Shown here one piece after another: positions 17,374 to 24,840 of a DNA stretch of 64,000 nucleotides. The stretch is taken from the NCBI RefSeq assembly GCF_007197575.1, contig NZ_CP041616.1, forward strand, positions 62,001 to 126,000, read 5' to 3'. The first letter of the stretch is position 1, and every line of letters begins with the position of its first letter. Position numbers and translations under genes: made by a program. This stretch comes from Ornithinimicrobium ciconiae. Lineage in GTDB: Bacteria > Actinomycetota > Actinomycetes > Actinomycetales > Dermatophilaceae. The notes under the pieces are model-generated. The model had not been told where the DNA came from. It did no database searches and saw only the letters and a program-made list of their open reading frames with translations.

Positions 17374-18223
17374 CGCTCGGCGTGAAGGACCGGTAGCCGT
17401 CGAAGAGGGTGGGGCCGAACAGTCCGCTGCCTGCGGCGAGCTCGGTCACGACCGGGTCCTGCCCGGTCACATGCAGGCTGCCGGTGCCCCCGCCGTTGAC
17501 GAACTCCAGCTCGGTGACGTCCCGCGCCGCGGCGACGACGGCGGCGCGGCGGACCAACAGCTCCTGCGCCGAGCGAGCCTTGACCCAGCGCACCGCGGGG
17601 GAGCTGTCCGGCAGACCGGCGATCTGGGCGTCATAGAACATCAGCCCCACGACCGTCAGTCCGCGGTCTCGGGCAGCCCTGGCCAGGGAAGCCACCTCGT
17701 CCGGGTCGCGCAGATAGGAGCGCCGCACCCCGAGGTGGGCGGTGAACCGTCCCCGGCCGAACCGTAGCGAGGAGTCGACGTCGAGGGCGACCCGCAACGG
17801 GTGCTGCCCCGCGGCCGACGCCAGCAGGTCGAGGTGCTCCATGCTGTCGATCGTCAGCGTGATCCGGGAGGACGCCACCGGGTCCGCGGTGATCTCCCGT
17901 ACGGCTGTCACGTCGACCGTCGGATAGGCGACGAAGACGTCCTCGATCCCTGCGTCGGCGGCGCCGGCTGACTCAGCAGTCCCAGCGCTGGGGCGAGCGA
18001 GCCACAGGGCCTCGCGCACGGCATACGCCATCACGCCGGCGAAGCCGGGCGTTGCCAGGGCACGCTCGATCAGGGCTCGCACCCGAAGGCTCTTGGAGGC
18101 GACCCGGATCGGCTTGCCACCTGCCCGTCGCACCAGGTCAGCCGCGTTGGCGTCGAAGGCGTCCAGATCGACCACCGACAGTGGCGCGGTCAGGCCGGCG
18201 GTGGCCACGTCCCAGGACTTCAT
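17300..18223 (-). pseudogene. Amino acid deaminase/aldolase (alanine racemase-fold), 3' part deleted
   Basis: The N-terminal 270 residues match PLP-dependent alanine-racemase-fold aldolases of the D-threonine aldolase type: RVASKSLR with the PLP lysine near residue 44, VALDVDSSLRFGRGRF, VVGLMFYDAQI and NGGGTGSLHVTGQD, ending in the conserved GSGLFGPTLFDGYRSFTP. After that point the reading frame enters sequence that, in another frame, is arabinonolactone oxidase, and stops after about 25 unrelated residues. The family is about 400 residues, so some 100 C-terminal residues, including the metal-binding region, are lost. The junction lies near 17370-17385, at the palindrome CCGAGCGCTCGG (17369-17380). 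Confidence 0.75.
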
Positions 18224-18305
18224 AGTGGCGACTCTAGGTCGTGCCTGTGCTGCTCAGATCGGAAACCGGTGGTGTTGAGGCGGATCCCGTGCCAGCCTCG
18301 AGGCT

Positions 18306-19043
18306 ATGGACGCCGCCGACTACTACACGGGGATCGTGGCCGAGGGTTATGCCGTGCTGAAGGGCACCCACTTCCCCGTCGATCGCTATGCCGATCTCAT
18401 CACCGCCTCAGGGGAGCCTGCGCTGGAGCTCGGTTGTGGCGACGGGGACCCGCTCCTGGAACTGCGGCGGCGCGGTCTCGACGTCGAGGGAGTGGACTCG
18501 TCGGCAGACATGCTCGCGCGGTGTGCCCAGCGAGCTGCGGAGGCCGGGCTGGAGGTCGTCACCCACCACCAGCGGATGGAGGACCTGGCCCTTGACCGCC
18601 GGTTTGCGACCATCTTCCTGGCGGGGCCGACGTTCACACTGCTGCCCGACGACGACCTGGCCGCTCGCGCGCTGGCCGCGATCCGGGAGCATCTCACCGA
18701 GGACGGGATCGCTGAGGTGCCGCTGTGGATCCCACCGCCCAGGGAGGACCTGGGGACGGCGCGTCAGGCCGAGACCGAGGACGGCACCGCGCTGCAGTTC
18801 ACCGCCCTGAGCGAGGAGTATGACGCCGCGCACCGAACGCGCACCACGCACGTGCGCTACGAACGGTGGGATCGGCAGACGTCCGAGGTTGCCGAGCGGG
18901 AGTGGGTGATCCACTGGCACACCCAGGAGTCGTTCGGCGGTCTCGCGGAGGCGGCCGGGCTGCAGGTGGTCACCATGACCGACCTGGACGGTGGCGCGCT
19001 CACCGGCGACGAGGAACAGTTTGTGGTCACGCTGAGACGCTGA
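18306..19043 (+). CDS. Class I SAM-dependent methyltransferase
   Basis: 245 residues with SAM-binding motif I LELGCGDGDPL (near residues 40-50), an acidic end of strand 2 (VEGVDSS) and motif LFLAGPTFTLL-like strand 4 region. The C-terminal half is a beta-rich insert with VRYERWDR and a WHTQESFGGLAEAAGL tail typical of small-molecule methyltransferases. The substrate is not predictable. It is divergent from the disrupted aldolase with 82 bp between the starts and is followed by pfkA. Confidence 0.85.
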   Translation: MDAADYYTGIVAEGYAVLKGTHFPVDRYADLITASGEPALELGCGDGDPLLELRRRGLDVEGVDSSADMLARCAQRAAEAGLEVVTHHQRMEDLALDRRFATIFLAGPTFTLLPDDDLAARALAAIREHLTEDGIAEVPLWIPPPREDLGTARQAETEDGTALQFTALSEEYDAAHRTRTTHVRYERWDRQTSEVAEREWVIHWHTQESFGGLAEAAGLQVVTMTDLDGGALTGDEEQFVVTLRR

Positions 19044-19131
19044 GCCGCGAGTCGTTCCGCCAACTGGCCCCGATCGCGCCCGCTGACACCACAGATTGGC
19101 CCGGAACCCCCAGAACAGACAGACTGTGCCC

Positions 19132-20157
19132 GTGAAGATCGGCATCCTGACCAGTGGCGGCGACTGCCCGGGCCTCAACGCGGTGATCCGCGGGATCGTG
19201 CTCAAGGGCGACAAGGTCTATGAGCACACCTTCCTCGGCATCCGCGACGGCTATCGCGGGCTCGTGGAGGACGACATCTTCACGCTGCCCCGCAAGCAGG
19301 TCCGAGGCCTGTCCAAGCAGGGCGGCACGATCCTGGGCACCTCCCGCACGGGGCCGTATGGCGAGGGCAACGGGGGCGCCGAGCGGGTGCGGGAAGTGAT
19401 GGACAAGCATGAGATGGACGGGTTCATCGCGATCGGTGGCGAGGGGACGCTGACCGTCGCCCGGATGCTGCACGAGGAGGGTGTGCCGGTGATCGGGGTG
19501 CCCAAGACCATCGACAACGACCTGTCGGCCACCGACGTCACCTTCGGCTTTGAGACGGCGGTCGCGATCGCCACCGAGTCCATCGACCGGCTGCGCACCA
19601 CGGCCGAGTCCCACCACCGCTGCATGGTGGTCGAGGTTATGGGTCGCGACGCAGGCTGGATCGCGCTCAACGCCGGCATCGCCTCCGGTGCCCACGCGAT
19701 CCTGATCCCAGAAGTGCCGGTCACCATCGAGCAGGTCACCGGTTGGGTGCAGGCCACGGTCAACCGCGGTCGGGCACCCGTGGTCGTCGCCGCGGAGGGC
19801 TTCCGCCTGGCCGGTGAGGATGTCTCGGCCAAGCACGGCGTCGATCACATGGGCCGCCCTCGTTTTGGTGGCATCGCGGAGCAGCTCACCCCGATCATCG
19901 AGGAGCGGACCGGCATCGAGACCCGCAGTATGACGCTCGGTCACCTGCAGCGCGGCGGTGTCCCGACCTCCTACGACCGGGTGCTGGCGACGCGTTTCGG
20001 GACCGCGGCCATCGATGCCGTCCACCGCAAGGAGTGGGGCACCATGGTGGCGCTGAAGGGCACCGACATCGTCTCGGTGGAGTTGGCGGAGGCGACCAGC
20101 GAGATCAAGTCGGTGCCGCGCGAGCGCTGGGACGAGGCGGCGATCCTGTTCGGGTGA
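19132..20157 (+). CDS. pfkA: 6-phosphofructokinase
   Basis: Phosphorylates fructose 6-phosphate in glycolysis. The 341-residue product starts at KIGILTSGGDCPGLNA (phosphate-donor loop) and contains IGGEGTL, PKTIDNDL with the catalytic Asp, and MGRDAGWIA. The residue corresponding to E. coli Gly104 is Gly (GGEGT) and that for Gly124 is Lys (VPKTIDND). Gly/Lys is the combination of ATP-dependent actinobacterial enzymes, whereas PPi-dependent ones have Asp/Lys, so ATP is the likely donor. GTG 19132 places KIGIL at residue 2; GTG 19126 and a TTG further upstream are less likely. The stop overlaps the next start (GTGA). Confidence 0.92.
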   Translation: MKIGILTSGGDCPGLNAVIRGIVLKGDKVYEHTFLGIRDGYRGLVEDDIFTLPRKQVRGLSKQGGTILGTSRTGPYGEGNGGAERVREVMDKHEMDGFIAIGGEGTLTVARMLHEEGVPVIGVPKTIDNDLSATDVTFGFETAVAIATESIDRLRTTAESHHRCMVVEVMGRDAGWIALNAGIASGAHAILIPEVPVTIEQVTGWVQATVNRGRAPVVVAAEGFRLAGEDVSAKHGVDHMGRPRFGGIAEQLTPIIEERTGIETRSMTLGHLQRGGVPTSYDRVLATRFGTAAIDAVHRKEWGTMVALKGTDIVSVELAEATSEIKSVPRERWDEAAILFG

Positions 20158-20939
20158 GCACCTGGGCCGGTTCCCGCGGTGCCACGGCGTATGCCGAAGC
20201 GCCGGGTCAGTCCGGCCCGCGCCCCTCGGTGCGCCGGCGCGTCCTGGCCACGTGTGGGGTGGCGCTCGCGCTCGGGGTGACCAATGTGCTCGCGGCGCCG
20301 CGGTTGGGCCGGGCGGCCTCGATGACGTGGAACCTCGGCACCACCGCCGTGGTCCTCGGCCTCGGTCGCTGGGCCGGGGTGGATCGCACGGCGGTCGGGC
20401 TCGACCCGCGCCGGCTGCGAGCAGGGCTGGCCACCGGTGCTGCGGGGTCCGCCGCCCTCGCGCTGCTCCTGGGTGCGGTGAGCGCCACCACCACAGGTCG
20501 GGAGTTGCTGGACGACGACCGGGTGGTGGACGCCTCCTGGGCGCAGACCCTCGCCCACGTGGGTATCTTCATCCCGCTGGGCACCGTGGTGCTCGAGGAG
20601 GTCGCCTTCCGAGGGGCGCTGCCGGCGCTCCTCGACCCCGACGGGCGCTCGGTGCCGTTGACCGTCGCGGTCCCGTCCCTGGCATTCGGGGCCTGGCACG
20701 TCGTCTCGAGCCGTGCCTTCGTCGCCGCTCATGGCCAGGACAACGACCCGGACCGACCTGGCGGCGCCGCCGCCGGGAGCACAGCCGGCATCGTGGCCGC
20801 CACGGCGGTGGCCGGTCTGGTGCTCGGCCTCGCACGGCGCCGCGGCGGTCACCTCGCGGCGCCCGCGCTGATGCACCTCACGGCCAACGCGCTGGCCACG
20901 GTGGTCGGCCGGTGGGTGGGTCGGCACCGGCGGCGCTGA
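20154..20939 (+). CDS. CPBP-family intramembrane glutamic protease-like protein
   Basis: 261 residues, mostly membrane segments (about 25-45, 55-75, 90-110, 135-155, 168-188, 210-230, 240-258). The family signature EExxxR is present as VLEEVAFRG near residue 147, followed by FGAWHVVS (the FxxxH motif) and HLTANALA. CPBP proteins include CAAX-type proteases and self-immunity proteins of bacteriocin systems; no bacteriocin gene is seen nearby, so a housekeeping role is more likely. GTG 20154 overlaps the pfkA stop by 4 bp. Confidence 0.8.
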   Translation: MSTWAGSRGATAYAEAPGQSGPRPSVRRRVLATCGVALALGVTNVLAAPRLGRAASMTWNLGTTAVVLGLGRWAGVDRTAVGLDPRRLRAGLATGAAGSAALALLLGAVSATTTGRELLDDDRVVDASWAQTLAHVGIFIPLGTVVLEEVAFRGALPALLDPDGRSVPLTVAVPSLAFGAWHVVSSRAFVAAHGQDNDPDRPGGAAAGSTAGIVAATAVAGLVLGLARRRGGHLAAPALMHLTANALATVVGRWVGRHRRR

Positions 20940-21034
20940 CGACCTCTGTGTCGGCGGCAGCCAGGCCCCGCACCTGCCCACGGGTCTACGATGTCGAGGG
21001 ATCGACAGTCTCGGGCCACGGGGAGGAGTTCGTC

Positions 21035-21235
21035 GTGGGTCCTGATGTCCCAGCGGCCATCCGCGCCGAACACGTGCTGCCTCGTGTCGTCACCTTTCTC
21101 TGCATCCTGTATCTCGGTGCGGGACTCACCCTGTCGTGGAATCCCGTCACCTGGAACGGCTGGACCTGGGCGGTCATGCTTGCTGTCGGGGTCGCGGGGA
21201 CGACCCTGGTGGCCCGTTCCACGCCGGGCCGGTGA
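21035..21235 (+). CDS. Small two-segment membrane protein
   Basis: 66 residues. Two hydrophobic segments (about 18-33 and 42-60) are separated by a short NPVTWNGW loop, and the end is basic. No family is recognised. The start is well supported: GTG 21035 follows GGGGAGGAG (21020-21028) at ideal distance. Its stop overlaps the start of the AraC-type regulator by 4 bp, so the two are co-translated, which suggests a joint function. Confidence 0.65.
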   Translation: MGPDVPAAIRAEHVLPRVVTFLCILYLGAGLTLSWNPVTWNGWTWAVMLAVGVAGTTLVARSTPGR

Positions 21236-21630
21236 GCTTGTCTGAGGAGGACCTCAACCGGCGCATGCTGGCTGCTCGCGATGTGATGGACCGCTCGTAT
21301 GCCGAGGAGCTGGACATCCCCTCCCTCGCCTCGGTTGCGCACGTGTCTGCCTCGCACTTCATCCGGCAGTTTCGGGCGGTGTTCGGCGAGACGCCGCACC
21401 GCTATCTACAGCGCCGGCGCGTCGAGCGGGCGATGTTCCTGCTCCGCAGCGGCGACCTGTCGGTCACCGAGATCTGCTTCGAGGTCGGCTTCTCGAGCCT
21501 GGGGACCTTTAGTCGCACCTTCTCGGCGATCATCGGCGAGAGCCCCACCGCCTATCGCCGCCGCGGACCCCTGCCGCAGGTGCCCTCCTGCTTTGCGATG
21601 CGCTGGGCACGGCCCTCGGAGCACGGCTGA
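21232..21630 (+). CDS. AraC-family transcriptional regulator, DNA-binding domain only
   Basis: 132 residues that consist almost entirely of the AraC double helix-turn-helix: LDIPSLASVAHVSASHFIRQFRAVFGETPHRYLQRRRVERAMFLL followed by VTEICFEVGFSSLGTFSRTFSAIIGESP-type second HTH (positions about 15-110). No effector-binding domain is present. GTG 21232 overlaps the stop of the small membrane protein gene (GTGA). The VOC gene begins 76 bp downstream on the same strand and is a plausible target, since AraC regulators of this size often sit beside glyoxalase-fold genes. Confidence 0.85.
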   Translation: MSLSEEDLNRRMLAARDVMDRSYAEELDIPSLASVAHVSASHFIRQFRAVFGETPHRYLQRRRVERAMFLLRSGDLSVTEICFEVGFSSLGTFSRTFSAIIGESPTAYRRRGPLPQVPSCFAMRWARPSEHG

Positions 21631-21706
21631 GGCGGCGCAGCCCACGGCGCGAAGTCAGCACTTTTGGATAAGCAGGAGCCCTGCGGGCCGCCCTAGGGTC
21701 GGCAGC

Positions 21707-22150
21707 ATGATCACCAACCTGACAATTTCGCAGATCTTCGTGACCGACCAGGACGAGGCCCTCGACTTCTATGTCAACGTCCTCGGCCTCGAGCTCGACG
21801 CCGACATGGACTTCGGCCCCATGCGGTGGCTGACCGTGAAGGTCCCTGGCTCCGACCGCTCGATCCTCTTGGAGAAGCCCGGGCCTCCTGGCTACGACCC
21901 CGAGACCGCGGAGGCGGTGCGGGGCATGGTCACCAAGGGCGCCGGCGGCGGCACGCTGTTCTTCACGACCGACGATGCCTATGCCGCCCACGCCGCGCTC
22001 CGGGCCAGGGGTGTCGACGTGCCGGAGGAGCCGACCGACCAGCCCTATGGCATCGACTTCGGCTTCCGCGACCCGTCCGGCAACCACATCCGGATGAGAC
22101 AGATGCACCCGATGCCCCCGGAGGGATACCCGGCTCCGGCCGAGGGCTGA
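21707..22150 (+). CDS. VOC-family (glyoxalase/bleomycin-resistance fold) protein
   Basis: 147 residues with two beta-alpha-beta-beta-beta modules: QIFVTDQDEALDFYVNVLGLEL and, in the second half, FFTTDDAYAAHAALRARGV and GIDFGFRDPSGNHIRMRQ. The last module carries the usual DPSGN motif. Functions in this superfamily range from lyases to antibiotic binding, so none is assigned. The ATG at 21707 gives a normal length for a single-chain VOC protein. It follows the AraC-type regulator. Confidence 0.82.
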   Translation: MITNLTISQIFVTDQDEALDFYVNVLGLELDADMDFGPMRWLTVKVPGSDRSILLEKPGPPGYDPETAEAVRGMVTKGAGGGTLFFTTDDAYAAHAALRARGVDVPEEPTDQPYGIDFGFRDPSGNHIRMRQMHPMPPEGYPAPAEG

Positions 22151-22183
22151 GCAGCTGCAGCACCGAGTCGCACCGTGCGGCAG

Positions 22184-22624
22184 TTAAGCCTGCGCGATCA
22201 ACGGATCAAGCGTGCGCAGCCCGGAGAATCGCCCGATGCGACGATCCCGGGTGACGAGGGTGCCTGCGTGCTCCATGGCCAGGGCCGCGAGATAGGCGTC
22301 GGGGATGTGGTTGCCCCGTAGGTCGTAGGTCCTGGCCAAGTCGCTGAACAGACGCCAGTGGTGCCCGCCCGGCCGCACCACCGTGGTCGCGGGTGCTGCC
22401 AGCAACGCGTCCGCAAAGTCGAGTGCCGCACCCACCGGGGCGGGCTCGGCATAGATCTTCGGGTGCGTGGCGATGCGCACCATCGCCGACAGCACGAACT
22501 CGCTGAGGCCGAGCTGCTCATCGCCGGTCAACCGTGACGCCAGCCACGAGTGGACTCTGCCGGCATCCTCCGATGAGGTGGGACGGAAGGCATCGAGGCA
22601 GACGTTGACGTCGAGGAAGAGCAC
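22184..22624 (-). CDS. vapC: VapC-like PIN-domain toxin (RNase)
   Basis: 146 residues of PIN fold: the N-terminal FLDVNVCLDAFR with the first catalytic Asp (residue 5), SEFVLSAMVRI with the expected Glu after the second strand, and IPDAYLAALAMEHAGTLVTRDRRIGRF with two further acidic residues. VapC toxins cut tRNA or rRNA and are blocked by the VapB partner. The frame is open upstream, but GTG 22624, one base after the vapB stop and behind GGAG, begins directly at the first PIN strand and is the likely start. Confidence 0.85.
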   Translation of the reverse strand: MLFLDVNVCLDAFRPTSSEDAGRVHSWLASRLTGDEQLGLSEFVLSAMVRIATHPKIYAEPAPVGAALDFADALLAAPATTVVRPGGHHWRLFSDLARTYDLRGNHIPDAYLAALAMEHAGTLVTRDRRIGRFSGLRTLDPLIAQA

Positions 22625-22625
22625 G

Positions 22626-22892
22626 TCAACTCCGTGAGGCAGTGGTGTTGTCTCCGAGCGCCTCCGCCAGTGCCTCGCGGTCCAGCAGGTCGATGCCGGG
22701 GCGAACACCAGGATCGTCCGGCTCGAAGGTCGGCAGGCTGAAGTCCCCCGCCACCTCGGCCCGCCGCGAGTGTTCCGCAAGAAGCAGGCGCAGCGCGTCC
22801 TCCAGCACCGAGCCAATGGTCCGGTGCCCCCGCGCCGCCAGGATCTTGGCCTCAGCGAGGAGGTGCTCGTCGATCGTCACTGTCGTGCGCAT
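22626..22892 (-). CDS. vapB: VapB-like antitoxin
   Basis: 88 residues. The N-terminal MRTTVTIDEHLLAEAKILAARGHRTIGSVLEDALRLLL is a ribbon-helix-helix type DNA-binding region; the C-terminal part (about 45-88, acidic with FEPDDPGVRPGIDLLDREAL) is the expected toxin-binding tail. The gene ends one base before vapC starts, the standard antitoxin-toxin order. A perfect palindrome overlaps its start codon (22891-22902). Confidence 0.85.
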   Translation of the reverse strand: MRTTVTIDEHLLAEAKILAARGHRTIGSVLEDALRLLLAEHSRRAEVAGDFSLPTFEPDDPGVRPGIDLLDREALAEALGDNTTASRS

Positions 22893-22902
22893 GATGCATC
22901 AT
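22891..22902. promoter_or_regulatory. Palindrome at the vapB start, probable VapBC operator
   Basis: ATGATGCATCAT is a perfect 12-bp palindrome that includes the vapB start codon. Further GATGA/TCATC copies lie within 35 bp upstream. Autorepression by VapBC complexes is the known mode for this family; the site itself is inferred. Since the MFS gene ends at 22907, there is little room for a separate promoter. Confidence 0.5.
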
Positions 22903-22906
22903 ATCA

Positions 22907-24166
22907 TCAGGGTGGTGTCATCAAATCATCACGGACGATCTTGCTGATCCTGAAGTCACGAAGCGTCCGGTTGCGCAGCGCGATCCAGCCGACGAGGCCC
23001 GCGCAGGCCAGCCCACCCGTGGCGAGGGCAATCGGCGCCGAGGTGAGCCCCGCGACCACACCCGCCCGGAAGTTGCCGACGTCCGGCCCGGCCACCCCCA
23101 CGATGTGGTCAACCGCCGACACTCGGCCGCGGTGGCTGTCCGGTGTGGCCAGTTGGATCATCAATCCCCGTGAGGTCACGGACACCGTGTCGGCAGCACC
23201 GGCCACGATCAGGAGTGCCATCGCGAGCCAGAGGGGTCCGGCGAAGCCGAAGCCGGCCAGCGCCAGGCCCCACACCCCGGCTGCACCGAGCTGGATGGGC
23301 CCTGGCCGGTCGGCCCGGGTGACGAGTCCGGAGAACAGGCCCGCCGTCATACCCCCGACGGCGACGCAGGACAGGAACAGGCCCAGGGTCTGCGGGCTGC
23401 CACCAAAGCGCACCTCGTTGACGAGTGGGAACAGGGCGATCGGCATCGAGAGCAGGGTGGCCGCCAGGTCGCTGGCGAACGACCCGCGCAGGACGGGTCG
23501 CTGCAGCACATAGGCAAAGCCCGCCATCGTCGAGCGCAGGTCCGGGCGCGTCCCGGCCCCCTCGGGTGGCATCGAGGGCAGGCGGAGGATGCCGTAGAGG
23601 GAGAGCACCACCATGCTCGCGAAGGTGAGATAGCACGCGCCGACGCCCCACTGCCCGATGATCAACCCTCCGAGGGCCGGGCCGATCAGCATGGCGCCCT
23701 GGAAGGTCAGCATCTGCAGGGCGATGCCGGCCCCGACCTGCTCCGGCCCCAGCAGTCGCGGGATGAAGGTGCGGCGGGCCGGCGCCCCCACGGCGTTGGC
23801 CGCGCTCTGGGCCGAGACCAGGCCCAGCACGAGCCAGAGGGACTGGACGCCGGTGGCGGCCTGGGCCGCCAGGGCAAGACCGGCGAGCGCCTGTCCGACT
23901 GTGGACCAGCGCACCAGGTTGCGGCGGTCCACGGCGTCAGCCAGGGTGCCGCCGACCAGACCGAAGACGATGAGCGGGACGGCGTTGGCCAGTCCGATGG
24001 CACCGGTCCACACCGGGTCGTGCGTCAGGTCCCACACCTGGAACAGGACGGCCACGACCGCGACCTGGCCACCGAGTGCGCCGAGGAGACTGCTCCCCCA
24101 GAGTCGGCGGAAGGGCGGGCTCGAGCGCAGCGGGCGCACGTCGAGCAGGCCCCTGCCCACCCTCAC
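22907..24166 (-). CDS. MFS exporter-like transporter
   Basis: 419 residues with about twelve membrane segments. The N-terminal FRRLWGSSLLGALGGQVAVVAVLFQVWDLTHDPVWTGAIGLANAVPL and GGTLADAVDRRNLVRW (motif A region between helices 2 and 3) place it in the enterobactin-exporter/EntS-like MFS group. The substrate is unknown. It is translationally coupled to the MarR gene (GTGA overlap at 24163-24166), so it is probably an efflux pump controlled by that repressor. Confidence 0.85.
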   Translation of the reverse strand: MRVGRGLLDVRPLRSSPPFRRLWGSSLLGALGGQVAVVAVLFQVWDLTHDPVWTGAIGLANAVPLIVFGLVGGTLADAVDRRNLVRWSTVGQALAGLALAAQAATGVQSLWLVLGLVSAQSAANAVGAPARRTFIPRLLGPEQVGAGIALQMLTFQGAMLIGPALGGLIIGQWGVGACYLTFASMVVLSLYGILRLPSMPPEGAGTRPDLRSTMAGFAYVLQRPVLRGSFASDLAATLLSMPIALFPLVNEVRFGGSPQTLGLFLSCVAVGGMTAGLFSGLVTRADRPGPIQLGAAGVWGLALAGFGFAGPLWLAMALLIVAGAADTVSVTSRGLMIQLATPDSHRGRVSAVDHIVGVAGPDVGNFRAGVVAGLTSAPIALATGGLACAGLVGWIALRNRTLRDFRISKIVRDDLMTPP

Positions 24167-24717
24167 GGCGTGGCGTTCGGGCGCTCGGGCGCCGGGTGCC
24201 CGCCCGACTCGGACTGGTCACCGGCATCCGTGGGCAGGTGGGCCACGATGCGCTCCAGGAACGGCCGGTCCTCCAGGTGGGTCCGCAGCGCCGCGGTGAA
24301 CTCCATCAGGGACACCGGCAGTGCCGCGTCAAGCTCAGCGGCCGCGGCCTCGGTGGCGCGCCACTCGTCCTCAAGGAAGGGCACCAGCTCCCGGCCACGG
24401 GCGGTGAGCTCGACCACGCGCGTGCGGGCGTCCGGGCCGGGGACCGTGTCCACGAGTCCCTCGGCCCGCAGCGCGGACACGGTCTGGCTGACCGCGGAGT
24501 GCGTCAGGTCCAGGCTCGCGGCCAGGTCCTTGATCGTGAGCGGGCCGGTGTGCGCCAGCCGGATCAGCGGGTAGGCGAACCTGGGCCGCAGACCAGCAAC
24601 GCCGCGCTCGGCATACAACTCCTGGATGCCGGTCTCCATCAGCTCCTGGACCTCACGCAGGGGACGCCAGTAGCTGTCTGTTGTCGGGTCGGGAGCTCGC
24701 GGCTCAGGAAGTGTCAC
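24163..24717 (-). CDS. MarR-family transcriptional regulator
   Basis: 184 residues with a winged helix: LIRLAHTGPLTIKDLAASLDLTHSAVSQTVSALRAEGLVDTVPGPDARTRVVELTARG (about 60-120), the wing containing DARTR as usual. It probably represses its own promoter and the coupled MFS gene, and is relieved by a ligand. GTG 24717 is chosen; it sits inside the left arm of a near-perfect inverted repeat, which is the likely operator. Confidence 0.85.
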   Translation of the reverse strand: MTLPEPRAPDPTTDSYWRPLREVQELMETGIQELYAERGVAGLRPRFAYPLIRLAHTGPLTIKDLAASLDLTHSAVSQTVSALRAEGLVDTVPGPDARTRVVELTARGRELVPFLEDEWRATEAAAAELDAALPVSLMEFTAALRTHLEDRPFLERIVAHLPTDAGDQSESGGHPAPERPNATP

Positions 24718-24740
24718 AGCGCTAATATAACAGCGCTGTG
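24715..24740. promoter_or_regulatory. Inverted repeat operator of the marR-MFS operon
   Basis: CACAGCGCT (24715-24723) and AGCGCTGTG (24732-24740) form a perfect 9-bp inverted repeat around AATATAAC. The A+T-rich centre reads TGTTATATTAG on the minus strand, a good -10 hexamer (TATATT). The repeat overlaps the GTG start, so a bound MarR dimer would block transcription and possibly a leaderless start. Confidence 0.65.
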
Positions 24741-24840
24741 AGATTGACGTCGTGTGTGCCGTCGGGACCGGGACGGAGCGCTTCCCGAGCGGCACCGAGG
24801 GCAGGTCCAGTGCAGGCAGCCGTGCGTGACACCATGAACC

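Noticed and set aside
19132..20157. PPi-dependent phosphofructokinase
   Set aside because: The donor-site residue is Gly (GGEGT), not Asp, although the second position is Lys; this pair is typical of ATP enzymes.
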